From contig NZ_JAXCLE010000002.1 of NCBI RefSeq assembly GCF_037027585.1, positions 248,001 to 312,000 of the forward strand: a DNA stretch of 64,000 nt. Reading direction: 5' to 3'. The stretch comes from Solibacillus ferritrahens (GTDB taxonomy: Bacteria > Bacillota > Bacilli > Bacillales_A > Planococcaceae). Positions 34,435 through 43,949 of the stretch are shown in pieces; within the stretch, counting starts at the first letter, position 1, and each line of letters opens with the position of its first letter. Both the position numbers and the translations under genes were made by a program. A model generated the notes under the pieces. The model was given only the letters and a program-made list of their open reading frames with translations. It had not been told where the DNA came from and searched no databases.

Positions 34435-36468
34435 ATGCAAATACGCGATTTAGGGGTTTTAGCTGCAGTCATTATGGTTGTAGCGATGCTCATTATCCCT
34501 CTTCCACCTTGGCTATTAAGCTTTTTGATTATCGTCAATATTACATTGGCGCTTCTCGTATTATTAACAGCAATGAATATGAAAGAAGCCCTTGATTTCT
34601 CGATTTTTCCGACTGTTATACTTTTATTGACACTTTTCCGTTTGGCCTTATCCGTTTCTACTACGCGTGCAATTTTAGCAGAAGGTGATGCAGGACAAGT
34701 TGTAGAAACATTCGGGAATTTCGTGACGGGCGGTAACATTTTAGTCGGTTTAGTAATATTCCTATTACTAGTTATTATTCAATTTATCGTTATTACAAAA
34801 GGTGCTGAGCGAGTTGCAGAAGTAGCTGCACGTTTCACCTTGGATGCGATGCCGGGTAAGCAAATGAGTATTGATGCTGATTTAAATGCAGGGATGATTT
34901 CAGAAAAGGAAGCGCGTGAACGACGTGAAAAGGTAGCGGGAGAAGCGGACTTTTATGGTGCCATGGATGGTGCTACAAAATTCGTAAAAGGTGACGCTAT
35001 TGCTTCAATTATCATGGTAGGAATAAACTTACTTTTCGGTATGATTATTGGTATGATCCAAATGGAGCTAAGCTTTGGCGAAGCTGCAGCAAAATATTCG
35101 TTACTAACAGTAGGTGACGGGCTTGTATCACAAATTCCCGCGTTATTAATTTCAACCGCTACAGGGATTGTAGTAACACGTGCTGCCTCTAAGGGAAATC
35201 TTGGTTCGGACATCACCGATCAATTATTTGCGCATTCAAAATTACTATATGTTGCTGCAGGTACGATTTTATTACTTGGATTGTTTACACCGATCCCAGA
35301 TTGGATAACAATTCCAGTTGCTGCAGTATTGGCAATTGGTGCGTTCCTAATGGATCGTAAAAAGGATGAAACACCAGAAGAAATGTTGGAAATTGAGGAA
35401 GAAGTGGCTTCGGATACGATGAAGAGTCCCGAAAATGTTATTAACCTATTAAATGTAGATCCAATTGAATTTGAATTTGGATATGGGTTGATTCCATTGG
35501 TGGATGCTGCGCAAGGTGGAGATTTACTGGACAGAGTTGTTATGATTCGTCGTCAACTTGCATTGGAACTTGGGATTGTTATTCCAATTGTTCGTATTCG
35601 TGATAATATACAGCTACAACCGAATGAATACCGAATTAAGATTAAGGGTAATGAAATGGCAAGAGGTGAATTACTGCTGGACCATTATTTAGCAATGAGT
35701 CCTGGAGATGACGACTCTATTGATGGAATTGATACAATTGAGCCATCATTCGGTCTTCCTGCAAAGTGGATTACAGAAGCAGTAAAAGAAGATGCAGAAA
35801 TGTTTGGATATACAGTAGTAGATCCACCGAGTGTGGTATCAACTCATTTAACTGAAATTATTCGAGCAAATGCCCATGATTTACTGGGACGTCAAGAAGC
35901 GAAACAATTAATAGACCACTTGCGAGAAACGCATGCGATATTAGTGGATGAATTAATTCCAGCGCCACTTTCAATTGGAGAAGTGCAAAAAGTATTGGCA
36001 AAATTATTGCGTGAAAATGTTTCCGTACGCAATTTACCAATCATATTTGAAACGCTAGCAGACTATGCAAAGCTTACGAGTGATACAGATATATTAACCG
36101 AGTATGTAAGACAAGCATTGGCAAGACAAATAACGGCTCAGTTTGTGGGTGGTCAACAAGCCTTGAAGGTCATTACTGTTTCTGCAAAGGTGGAAAAGTT
36201 ATTGGCAGACAGCATTCAGCAAACAGACCATGGTAACTATTTAGCAATGGATCCACAAGAATCACAATTTGTTCTAGAAGCAATTGCAAAAGAAGTTGAG
36301 CGAGTTTCTTATATGGAGCAATCACCAATCATGCTATGTTCACCTGGTGTGCGTTTGTATTTAAGACAATTGACAGAGCGTTATTTCCCGCAGGTTCCAA
36401 TTCTATCCTATAATGAGCTGGATGCAGCAGTAGAAATTCAAAGTGTTGGGGTGGTGAATGTCGAATGA
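34435..36468 (+). CDS. flhA: Flagellar export gate protein FlhA
   Basis: FlhA is the large gate component that forms a nonameric ring and receives chaperone-substrate complexes. The 677-aa product has eight N-terminal transmembrane helices with the FHIPEP family motifs (FPTVILLLTLFRLALSVSTT and ARFTLDAMPGKQMSIDADLN). A cytoplasmic loop lies between helices 4 and 5. The C-terminal cytoplasmic domain starts near residue 330. The SD is CAGGAGG. The stop overlaps flhF. Confidence 0.98.
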   Translation: MQIRDLGVLAAVIMVVAMLIIPLPPWLLSFLIIVNITLALLVLLTAMNMKEALDFSIFPTVILLLTLFRLALSVSTTRAILAEGDAGQVVETFGNFVTGGNILVGLVIFLLLVIIQFIVITKGAERVAEVAARFTLDAMPGKQMSIDADLNAGMISEKEARERREKVAGEADFYGAMDGATKFVKGDAIASIIMVGINLLFGMIIGMIQMELSFGEAAAKYSLLTVGDGLVSQIPALLISTATGIVVTRAASKGNLGSDITDQLFAHSKLLYVAAGTILLLGLFTPIPDWITIPVAAVLAIGAFLMDRKKDETPEEMLEIEEEVASDTMKSPENVINLLNVDPIEFEFGYGLIPLVDAAQGGDLLDRVVMIRRQLALELGIVIPIVRIRDNIQLQPNEYRIKIKGNEMARGELLLDHYLAMSPGDDDSIDGIDTIEPSFGLPAKWITEAVKEDAEMFGYTVVDPPSVVSTHLTEIIRANAHDLLGRQEAKQLIDHLRETHAILVDELIPAPLSIGEVQKVLAKLLRENVSVRNLPIIFETLADYAKLTSDTDILTEYVRQALARQITAQFVGGQQALKVITVSAKVEKLLADSIQQTDHGNYLAMDPQESQFVLEAIAKEVERVSYMEQSPIMLCSPGVRLYLRQLTERYFPQVPILSYNELDAAVEIQSVGVVNVE

Positions 36469-37661
36469 AGATGAAAAAGTATAATGCACCTTCCATTGCC
36501 GAAGCTATGAAACAAATCCGGTCAGATTTAGGCGAGGATGCAGTGATTTTAAATTCAAAAGTTGTTATAACGAAAAAGTTTTTTGGTTTGGTGAAAAATA
36601 AAAGTTATGAAGTAATAGCTGGCTATGATCAAGTGGAGAAAAAATCAACCTACTTTCCTTTACAAGACATTCCCTCTATCCCATCTTTCAGGGATGATGG
36701 ATCAACACCGATGATTCAGCCATCTACACCTGTGGAACTACCTAAAAAGGCTTCGCAAGTGGATGGATCTGCAATATCAGGAAATTTCGGGAAAGAAATT
36801 GCTGAATTAAAGTCTATGATACAATCAATGCAACGTATGTCGACACAATCTCAATATCCTGATGAATTCCTACCATTTGTCGATTTTTTACAACAGCAGG
36901 AACTTGGAGAGGAGCTTATCACAGCAATTAGTGATGAGCTTTTTGAATATTACAGTCAAAATGGCAATCAAATTACGTGGGATCAAATGCAGGAGATTGC
37001 TAAAGACTATTTAAGAAAAGAATTATACGATCTTCCGATTAGTGGAATATTGTATGATAAAAAATATATAAACGTTTTAGGTCCAACAGGTGTCGGAAAA
37101 ACGACAACGATTGCAAAAATAGCAGCACGCTCAGTTTTGGAAAAGAAAAAGAAGATTGGATTTATAACGACCGATACATATCGAATTGCAGCGATAGAGC
37201 AATTGAAAACTTACGCGGCTCTATTACAGGCACCTGTTGAGGTCGTTTATAATGCTGCGGATTATGCTGAGGCGATAAAAAAATTAGCCCATTTAGACTT
37301 AATTTTTATCGACACTGCCGGAAGAAACTATAAAGAAGCTAAATATGTAGAAGATTTAAAGTCTCTAATTCAATTTGATGACCAACTGGAATCTTACCTA
37401 GTGTTGTCTTTAACGGCAAAGCAAAAAGACTTAGAATCAATTATTGATCAATTTAAAGACATAAATATAGAAAAATTTATCTTTACAAAGCTTGATGAAA
37501 CAAATTCTATTGGCACTATGTTTAATTTAATGATTAAATATAATAAGGGACTCGCTTACTATACTAATGGTCAAGAAGTACCAGAAGATATAGAACAACC
37601 AAGTAGTGATAACTTACTAGAGCTTTTTTTCAAGGAGATTTTAGATGAAGGATCAAGCTGA
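36465..37661 (+). CDS. flhF: SRP-type GTPase FlhF
   Basis: FlhF is an SRP/FtsY-like GTPase that sets flagellar position. The 398-aa product has an N-terminal B domain (MKMKKYNAPSIAEAMKQIRS), an N domain and a G domain with GPTGVGKT (206-213), DTAGRN and TKLDE. Its start overlaps flhA (ATGA), and its last 17 bases overlap the start of flhG, its regulator. Confidence 0.97.
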   Translation: MKMKKYNAPSIAEAMKQIRSDLGEDAVILNSKVVITKKFFGLVKNKSYEVIAGYDQVEKKSTYFPLQDIPSIPSFRDDGSTPMIQPSTPVELPKKASQVDGSAISGNFGKEIAELKSMIQSMQRMSTQSQYPDEFLPFVDFLQQQELGEELITAISDELFEYYSQNGNQITWDQMQEIAKDYLRKELYDLPISGILYDKKYINVLGPTGVGKTTTIAKIAARSVLEKKKKIGFITTDTYRIAAIEQLKTYAALLQAPVEVVYNAADYAEAIKKLAHLDLIFIDTAGRNYKEAKYVEDLKSLIQFDDQLESYLVLSLTAKQKDLESIIDQFKDINIEKFIFTKLDETNSIGTMFNLMIKYNKGLAYYTNGQEVPEDIEQPSSDNLLELFFKEILDEGSS

Positions 37662-38523
37662 GAAACTACGTCAAAAAATGCTTGGAAGCGAAGAACATAT
37701 AGGAAGATCGATTGCAGTTGTAAGTGGAAAAGGCGGAGTAGGAAAAAGCAATTTTACAACCAACTTTGCAACACTATTAGCTAAAGCAGGTAAAAAGGTA
37801 ATCATCTTGGATATGGATATCGGGATGGGGAATGTCCATATTTTAGTGGGCAAGTCTGTGAAATATAGTTTGAAAGATTACTTGGATGGTCAAGTGGCAC
37901 TGGATGATGCTACGTTTAAAACAGAAGAAGGTGTCAGCTATATATCAGGCGGATCAGGTATGTCGTCATTAATGGATTGGTCCCCGGCTGTATTTGAACG
38001 TCTAATAAATGCTTTTGAATCACTGCAAAAGGAATATGATTTTGTATTCTTTGATATGGGTGCTGGTGTCGTTGAGTGGTCGCTCGATTTATTGACATCA
38101 ATCGAGGAAATCATCGTTATTTCAACAGCTGAACCAACTTCCTTAATGGATGCCTATTCGATGATGAAGTTTATTCACCTAAAAGATCCTCAGAAGGAGT
38201 TTTATTTATTATGTAATCGTGCATTTACAGCAGAGGAAGGCTTGGAAACGACTCAGCGGTTAAAAACGGTCATGGTGAAGTTTTTGGGAAAGGATGTCCA
38301 CATTCTTGGTTCCCTTCCGGAGGATCCAGTTGTTCGCCAAGCAGTACGTCAGCAAACCTTGTTTACGACGTCCTATCCAGACGCTCCTATCTCAAAAACT
38401 ATGGGCAAGCTCGTTCAGCAGTTTTTAACAGCAGCAACAGAAATGAAAGAAGTGCATGCTTCTAGTCAATCGAGTAAGTTTTTATCCAAATTAAAAAACA
38501 TCTTTTCGAGAGGTCGTGGTTAA
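37645..38523 (+). CDS. flhG: MinD-like ATPase FlhG (YlxH)
   Basis: FlhG controls flagellar number and place by acting on FlhF and on C-ring assembly. The 292-aa product has an N-terminal amphipathic stretch with the activating DQAEKLRQ segment. The deviant Walker A motif KGGVGKS, LDMDIGMGNVHI and a MinD-like body follow. The SD AAGGAG lies inside the flhF end. It is followed without a gap by cheB. Confidence 0.96.
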   Translation: MKDQAEKLRQKMLGSEEHIGRSIAVVSGKGGVGKSNFTTNFATLLAKAGKKVIILDMDIGMGNVHILVGKSVKYSLKDYLDGQVALDDATFKTEEGVSYISGGSGMSSLMDWSPAVFERLINAFESLQKEYDFVFFDMGAGVVEWSLDLLTSIEEIIVISTAEPTSLMDAYSMMKFIHLKDPQKEFYLLCNRAFTAEEGLETTQRLKTVMVKFLGKDVHILGSLPEDPVVRQAVRQQTLFTTSYPDAPISKTMGKLVQQFLTAATEMKEVHASSQSSKFLSKLKNIFSRGRG

Positions 38524-39663
38524 ATGAACATCCTAAAGAAAAGTAAGTTATTGGTTGTTGACGATTCTGCCTTTATGCGGAAGTTAATAAGTGATTTTTT
38601 TTTGGACCATCCAGACATTGAAGTAATAGGAGCAGCACGCAACGGCAAAGACGCACTAAAAAAAATAGAACAGCTAAAACCGGATGTAGTGACTATGGAT
38701 GTTGAAATGCCCGAAATGAATGGCTTGGATGCTTTAAAGGAAATTATGCTAAAGTATCCTGTGCCTGTCGTCATGCTTTCAAGTACGACGAAACGAGGAG
38801 CAGATAATACCTTAATGGCCATGGAGTATGGTGCTGTTGACTTTGTAGCTAAACCGAGTGGAACAATTTCGTTAGATTTACATAAAATTCAAGATGAGTT
38901 AGTTCGGAAAGTGGTTGGAGCTTCGAAAATTTCCATCTCGAAGTTGAAAAAGCCGTTACGTACATCTTTAGCCATTAATCAACCAAAACGTATGACATTT
39001 GCGAATGAAGAATCCATTAACCGTAAAAAGACAAAACCGTTGGAAACGATTAATTCTGCAATCCCCCTAAAAGTATGGGGGAAAACGTCCAGAAAAATTA
39101 TATTAATCGGTACTTCTACAGGAGGTCCAAGGGCATTACAGGAAGTGATTACAAAAATACCTGCATCTGTAAACGCACCGATTTTGATCGTTCAGCATAT
39201 GCCTGCAGGATTCACAAAATCGTTGGCCACAAGACTTGATCATTTAAGTGATATTCATGTAAAAGAAGCAGAACAAGGTGATATATTACAAAATGGAACG
39301 GCTTATATTGCCCCAGGCGGATATCATCTTAAATTAAGAAAAGTCGGTTCAACGTTCGCTGTCTTACTGGACCAAAATGAGCCCCCACGATCGGGGCATC
39401 GCCCATCTGTAGATGTCATGTTTGAAGATGTAAGTCAATATTCCGAGTTTGATAAAATTGCAGTAATTATGACCGGAATGGGTTATGATGGTTCTAAAGG
39501 TCTAGTTTCACTAAAAAAAACAGGAAATGTAATTGCTATTGCAGAGTCAGCCGAAACGTGTATCGTTTATGGGATGCCAAAAGCTGCCGTGGAAACGCAG
39601 CTTATAGATGAAGTGGCGGATGTTGATATTATTGCACAGACAATTATGAAATATATGCCTTAA
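38524..39663 (+). CDS. cheB: Chemotaxis-specific methylesterase CheB
   Basis: CheB removes methyl groups from chemoreceptors for adaptation. The 379-aa product has a receiver domain with phospho-Asp59 (VTMDVEMPEMNG), a long linker, and the methylesterase domain with the catalytic Ser in IGTSTGGPRAL, His in QHMPAGFTKSLA and Asp in MTGMGYDGSKG. The ATG directly follows the flhG stop. The receiver-domain coding sequence contains a run of nine T residues (38595-38603). The cognate methyltransferase gene cheR is not in this window. Confidence 0.97.
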   Translation: MNILKKSKLLVVDDSAFMRKLISDFFLDHPDIEVIGAARNGKDALKKIEQLKPDVVTMDVEMPEMNGLDALKEIMLKYPVPVVMLSSTTKRGADNTLMAMEYGAVDFVAKPSGTISLDLHKIQDELVRKVVGASKISISKLKKPLRTSLAINQPKRMTFANEESINRKKTKPLETINSAIPLKVWGKTSRKIILIGTSTGGPRALQEVITKIPASVNAPILIVQHMPAGFTKSLATRLDHLSDIHVKEAEQGDILQNGTAYIAPGGYHLKLRKVGSTFAVLLDQNEPPRSGHRPSVDVMFEDVSQYSEFDKIAVIMTGMGYDGSKGLVSLKKTGNVIAIAESAETCIVYGMPKAAVETQLIDEVADVDIIAQTIMKYMP

Positions 39664-39678
39664 AAAGGGGTGTCTTAA

Positions 39679-41772
39679 ATGGAATTAAATCAATATTTAG
39701 AAATGTTTATTGAAGAAAGCAAAGAACATTTACAAGCATGCAGCGAACATTTATTAGAATTAGAAAAAAATCCGGACGATTTAACAATTGTTGGAGAAAT
39801 ATTCCGTTCTGCCCATACATTAAAAGGGATGGCAGCAACAATGGGCTATGAGGATTTAGCAGATTTAACACATAAAATGGAAAATATACTAGATGCCATC
39901 CGTAACGGAAAAATTAAAGTTACTGCAGAAATTTTGGACGTTGTATTTGAATCTGTCGATCATCTTGAAGAGATGGTGTTTCATATCGCTGATGGTGGAG
40001 ATGGAAAACGGAATGTCCAAGAGACTGTTGAAAAGTTAAAGCGTATTGAATCGGGAGAACCAGCTACAATGGTAGCCGAAGAAAAATTAGCACAATTGGA
40101 AAGTGCAGCTACAATGGTTGTCGAGCCAAATGAAAAAACTTTTCTTACAGCAGCTGATTTAAAATTATCTTATGATGACTTTGAAAAGACAGTTATTTTC
40201 CAGTCATCAGAACAAGATTTTAATGCCTATGAAATTACGATAGCTTTACGAGAAGATTGCTTATTAAAAGCAGCCCGTGTTTATATGGTATTTGAAATTT
40301 TGGAAAAAAACGGTGATGTAATTAAATCATCGCCAACCGTAGATAGACTGGAAGAAGAACAGTTCGACAGTGAATTCCATGTTGCTTTTATTTCGAGGGA
40401 GTCATCTGTAGATTTACATAAAATGTTGATGAAAGTTTCCGAAATTGATAGCGTCATTGTCAATGAAATTCATCAGGATGTGTTTGTTACAAAAACAAAT
40501 GCGATTGACGTACAAGTACCTATTCAGGATGAGGTGGCACCGTCAGCCAATGATGTTTCTGTTCCTGCCGAAAAACAAAAAACGGCATCAAATACTAACA
40601 GTAAATCTAGCGGCCATACTACTAGCAAAACAATTCGTGTAAATATTGAACGTCTAGATATTTTAATGAATTTATTTGAAGAGCTTGCAATTGATCGAGG
40701 TCGTTTATTGTCGATTGCTAATGAAGTCAATCACGGAGAATTAAATGAAACGGTGGAACGTATGAGTCGCACAATGGGCGATTTGCAGAATATCGTCTTG
40801 ACAATGAGGATGGTTCCGGTAGAAACAGTATTTAACCGTTTCCCTAAAATGGTACGTCAGTTATCCCGTGATTTAAATAAAAAAATTGAACTTAATATTG
40901 TTGGTGCTGAAACAGAGCTTGACCGTACAGTAATCGATGAAATAGGAGATCCACTCGTCCACTTAATTCGAAACTCTGTAGACCACGGCATTGAAAGTCC
41001 GGAAGTACGACGTTCAAAAGGCAAGCCGGAAGAAGGAACAGTCGAACTCCGCGCCTACCATAGCGGTAATTATGTCTTTATTGAAATAGAAGATGATGGT
41101 GCAGGAATTAATCGTGATAAAGTGTTGGCAAAAGCCCTTTCTAAGGGAATCGTAACACATGAACAGTCATTGGCTATGACAGACAAGCAAATTAATGAGC
41201 TGATTTTAGCGTCAGGATTCTCGACGGCGGATGTCATTTCTGATGTTTCTGGTCGCGGTGTAGGTTTGGATGTTGTTAAAACGACAATTGAATCATTAGG
41301 TGGTAATATTTCCATCGAATCGACACAAAATGTTGGTTCTGTATTCTCTATCCAATTACCATTAACTCTATCGATAATTTCTGTTATGTTAGTGGAAATT
41401 GAAAAGGAAATTTATGCAATTCCATTATCGTCAATTATTGAAACATCCATTATCCGTACTTCTGATATCTTAAATGCCCATAATCAAAAAGTTATTGATT
41501 TCCGTGGGAAAGTTGTACCGCTTGTCTTCCTTGAAGAGATTTTCGAAGTACCGCGTGAAGAGAAAAATGATGATGGCTTCCATTCTGTCGTTATTGTTCG
41601 TAAAGGTGACAAGTTAGCGGGATTAGTAGTGGATTCATTTATAGGACAGCAGGAAATAGTCCTGAAGTCATTAGGGAATTATTTGACAAATATTTTTGCG
41701 ATTTCTGGTGCAACGATTTTAGGAAATGGTCAAGTGGCATTAATTGTGGATTGTAATGCATTAATGAAGTAA
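39679..41772 (+). CDS. cheA: Chemotaxis histidine kinase CheA
   Basis: CheA phosphorylates CheY and CheB under receptor control. The 697-aa product has the P1 HPt domain with His46 (FRSAHTLKGMAATMGY), a P2-like CheY/CheB-docking region (about 150-275), a basic S/T-rich linker, the P3 dimerisation helices (RLDILMNLFEELAIDRGRL), the P4 ATPase domain with NSVDHGIE, EDDGAGI and GRGVGLDVV, and the C-terminal P5 CheW-like domain. It precedes cheW. There is no sign of truncation. Confidence 0.98.
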   Translation: MELNQYLEMFIEESKEHLQACSEHLLELEKNPDDLTIVGEIFRSAHTLKGMAATMGYEDLADLTHKMENILDAIRNGKIKVTAEILDVVFESVDHLEEMVFHIADGGDGKRNVQETVEKLKRIESGEPATMVAEEKLAQLESAATMVVEPNEKTFLTAADLKLSYDDFEKTVIFQSSEQDFNAYEITIALREDCLLKAARVYMVFEILEKNGDVIKSSPTVDRLEEEQFDSEFHVAFISRESSVDLHKMLMKVSEIDSVIVNEIHQDVFVTKTNAIDVQVPIQDEVAPSANDVSVPAEKQKTASNTNSKSSGHTTSKTIRVNIERLDILMNLFEELAIDRGRLLSIANEVNHGELNETVERMSRTMGDLQNIVLTMRMVPVETVFNRFPKMVRQLSRDLNKKIELNIVGAETELDRTVIDEIGDPLVHLIRNSVDHGIESPEVRRSKGKPEEGTVELRAYHSGNYVFIEIEDDGAGINRDKVLAKALSKGIVTHEQSLAMTDKQINELILASGFSTADVISDVSGRGVGLDVVKTTIESLGGNISIESTQNVGSVFSIQLPLTLSIISVMLVEIEKEIYAIPLSSIIETSIIRTSDILNAHNQKVIDFRGKVVPLVFLEEIFEVPREEKNDDGFHSVVIVRKGDKLAGLVVDSFIGQQEIVLKSLGNYLTNIFAISGATILGNGQVALIVDCNALMK

Positions 41773-41793
41773 AAAGGATAAGAGGTGTGAAAG

Positions 41794-42243
41794 ATGACGA
41801 ATGCAATAGAGCAAAAAAACTTAAAAGTAATTGTATTTCAATTAGCTGATAAAGAATATGCAATTCCTGTTTCTCACGTTAAGGGAATTGAAAAATTAAT
41901 GCACATTTCCCGTGTACCAAAAACAGAGCGTTATGTTAAAGGCGTGATTAATCTTCGAGGCGTCGTAACACCAGTTATCGATTTACGTGAACGTTTTGAC
42001 TTGCCGATATCGGGAAATGAAGATACAACACGAATTATTATAATAGCATTGGAAACAATGGAAGTTGGTTTTATAGTTGATTCTGCAAATGATGTGTTAG
42101 ACATTGATGCGACATCTATTGAACAGCAACCAGAAGTAGTTGGCTCCCTTGACGAGGATTTTATCGCAGGGGTTGCCAAATTAGAAAACCGTTTATTGAT
42201 TTTACTTCATTTGGATAAAGTGTTAAATACAATTGAGAAATAA
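41794..42243 (+). CDS. cheW: Chemotaxis coupling protein CheW
   Basis: CheW bridges receptors and CheA. The 149-aa product is a single CheW domain with FQLADKEYAIPVSHVKGIEK and RYVKGVINLRGVVTPVIDLR. The SD AAGAGGTG is upstream. A 52-base AT-rich gap separates it from cheC. Confidence 0.97.
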   Translation: MTNAIEQKNLKVIVFQLADKEYAIPVSHVKGIEKLMHISRVPKTERYVKGVINLRGVVTPVIDLRERFDLPISGNEDTTRIIIIALETMEVGFIVDSANDVLDIDATSIEQQPEVVGSLDEDFIAGVAKLENRLLILLHLDKVLNTIEK

Positions 42244-42295
42244 TAAATTTTCCAATATTATCTTATGTGGATTCTATTTAAAGTAGGGATTATAA

Positions 42296-42934
42296 ATGAA
42301 CTTCAATGAAAATATTACTTCGATCCATTTAGATGTATTGAAGGAAATTGGAAATATCGGTGCTGCACATGCTGCTACGGCATTATCAAATTTATTGCAG
42401 AAGAAAATAGATATGCGCGTACCAGATGTAAAAATGGTTTCATTTAATGAAATGATGGAACTGGCGGGTGGGGCGGAAAATGTCGTTGTTGGAATTTATC
42501 TTCGTATTGAAGGTGATGCTAATGGGAGTATGTTTTTTATCCTACCGCTTGAGCAGGCCAATCGATTTATTCGTAGCTTAATACGTGATGATTCTTTTGA
42601 TTTTAATACGCCTCCTTATTCTGACTTAGGTTTATCTGCAATGCAGGAAATGGGCAATATTTTATCGGGCTCTTATTTATCTGCTTTATCTGATTTTACT
42701 GGACTTAAAATCTATCCGACTGTACCGGGATTAAGTATTGATATGTTCGGGGCTATTATTAGTATTGGGCTTATTGAACTATCGCAAATAAGCGACACTG
42801 TAATTGTTATAAATACATCTATTTATGAGGAAGCGATTTCCGATGATAAGGCGGTGAAGGGGCATTTCTTTTTAATGCCGGAACCGGATTCATTTGCAAC
42901 AATTTTTAAAGCATTAGGAGTACCTACTACATGA
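42296..42934 (+). CDS. cheC: CheY-P phosphatase CheC
   Basis: CheC hydrolyses CheY-P and binds CheD. The 212-aa product keeps two active-site motifs: LKEIGNIGAAHAATALS and MQEMGNILSGSYLSALS. It overlaps cheD by four bases, matching their physical interaction. Confidence 0.97.
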   Translation: MNFNENITSIHLDVLKEIGNIGAAHAATALSNLLQKKIDMRVPDVKMVSFNEMMELAGGAENVVVGIYLRIEGDANGSMFFILPLEQANRFIRSLIRDDSFDFNTPPYSDLGLSAMQEMGNILSGSYLSALSDFTGLKIYPTVPGLSIDMFGAIISIGLIELSQISDTVIVINTSIYEEAISDDKAVKGHFFLMPEPDSFATIFKALGVPTT

Positions 42935-43434
42935 TTGTTACTAATTTAAATGATGTGATTAAAGTAGGGATTGCACAAATGGATATCGTTAAAGCTCCTA
43001 ATACGATTCGTACTTCAGGTCTAGGTTCCTGTGTTGGAGTTGTTATTTATGACGAATCTAAAAAAATAGGTGGAATGGTTCATGTAATGTTACCTGATTC
43101 AAGCCTGAATCGTACCAACACTATTAATGAAGCCAAATTTGCTGATACGGGTATTCTTGCTTTAGTAGACAGTTTAAAGCGAGAAGGGGCACAAAGCTAT
43201 AAAATGAAAGCTAAAATTGCCGGTGGGGCACAAATGTTCCAATTTACATCAGATAAAGATTCGATGCGTATCGGTCCAAGAAATGTCGATGCCGTAAAAA
43301 CCCAATTGAAAAAGCTGAACATACCCATTATTTCAGAAGACACTGGTGGAAATAGTGGTCGCACAATCGAGTTTAGTCCAGTAACAAACATGCTCAATGT
43401 CCGAACAGTTAATAAAGGAGTGAGTGAAATATGA
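42931..43434 (+). CDS. cheD: Chemoreceptor glutamine deamidase CheD
   Basis: CheD deamidates receptor glutamines and stimulates CheC. The 167-aa product has the catalytic Cys in GLGSCVGVVIYD and His in GGMVHVMLPDS, with the usual fold following. The ATGA overlap with cheC gives coupled translation, and its own 3' end overlaps the next gene. Confidence 0.97.
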   Translation: MIVTNLNDVIKVGIAQMDIVKAPNTIRTSGLGSCVGVVIYDESKKIGGMVHVMLPDSSLNRTNTINEAKFADTGILALVDSLKREGAQSYKMKAKIAGGAQMFQFTSDKDSMRIGPRNVDAVKTQLKKLNIPIISEDTGGNSGRTIEFSPVTNMLNVRTVNKGVSEI

Positions 43435-43805
43435 TGTTTGGTTCAATATTTTATAACTTATGGGCAGCATTACTATCGTTCGCTGTTTATTTTATTTGGG
43501 CAATTCAAAATCCATATGCTTTGCCATTCCAAATAATAAGTACATCTTTTTTAGTCGCGTTCATTGCATTTTGTGGTACGTATTTCCTTCGTTATTTCCT
43601 AGGCTATGTTTTCTATACACCGGAAACTCCTGTCTTTGTAGAAACCGAAGATGAGATTATAAGTAAAACAACGATAGACGAGAGTAATCAGCAATTCACA
43701 ACTCGTAGTAATCAGTCCACAATGGAATTTGATGAAGAAAATACGGAGGATATTGCTCAAGTTGTTCGAACGATGTTGCATGGCGATGAGGCACTTTCAC
43801 GATAA
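43431..43805 (+). CDS. Unrecognised small membrane protein after cheD
   Basis: The 124-aa product has two hydrophobic segments (about 5-25 and 33-60) and an acidic, Ser/Thr-rich cytoplasmic-type tail ending FDEENTEDIAQVVRTMLHGDEALSR. I do not recognise a family. It is translationally coupled to cheD (ATGA overlap) and is the last gene before a terminator, so it belongs to the fla/che transcript. B. subtilis has no gene here between cheD and sigD as far as I recall. A start three bases later (43434) is possible. Confidence 0.75.
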   Translation: MMFGSIFYNLWAALLSFAVYFIWAIQNPYALPFQIISTSFLVAFIAFCGTYFLRYFLGYVFYTPETPVFVETEDEIISKTTIDESNQQFTTRSNQSTMEFDEENTEDIAQVVRTMLHGDEALSR

Positions 43806-43832
43806 AAGAGTCGTACTTTCGGCTCTTTTTTT
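43804..43832 (+). terminator. Terminator closing the fla/che cluster before sigD
   Basis: A 10-bp stem pairs 43804-43813 with 43820-43829 (one G-U pair, 6-nt loop), followed by a run of T residues. Confidence 0.88.
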
Positions 43833-43896
43833 GTATTCAGGAAAATGTGTAGATGTTGTGTCTCACAGTTCCTTACATGTTTATTTTTGGGCTTTT

Positions 43897-43905
43897 TGGT
43901 ATAAT
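43897..43905 (+). promoter_or_regulatory. Extended -10 promoter of sigD
   Basis: TGG followed by a perfect TATAAT (43900-43905) lies 45 bases before the sigD start. There is no clear -35 at the proper distance, as is common for extended -10 promoters. Confidence 0.55.
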
Positions 43906-43949
43906 GAATAGTAATTATACTCACTTTAAAATAAAAGGGGGAGGTACGT

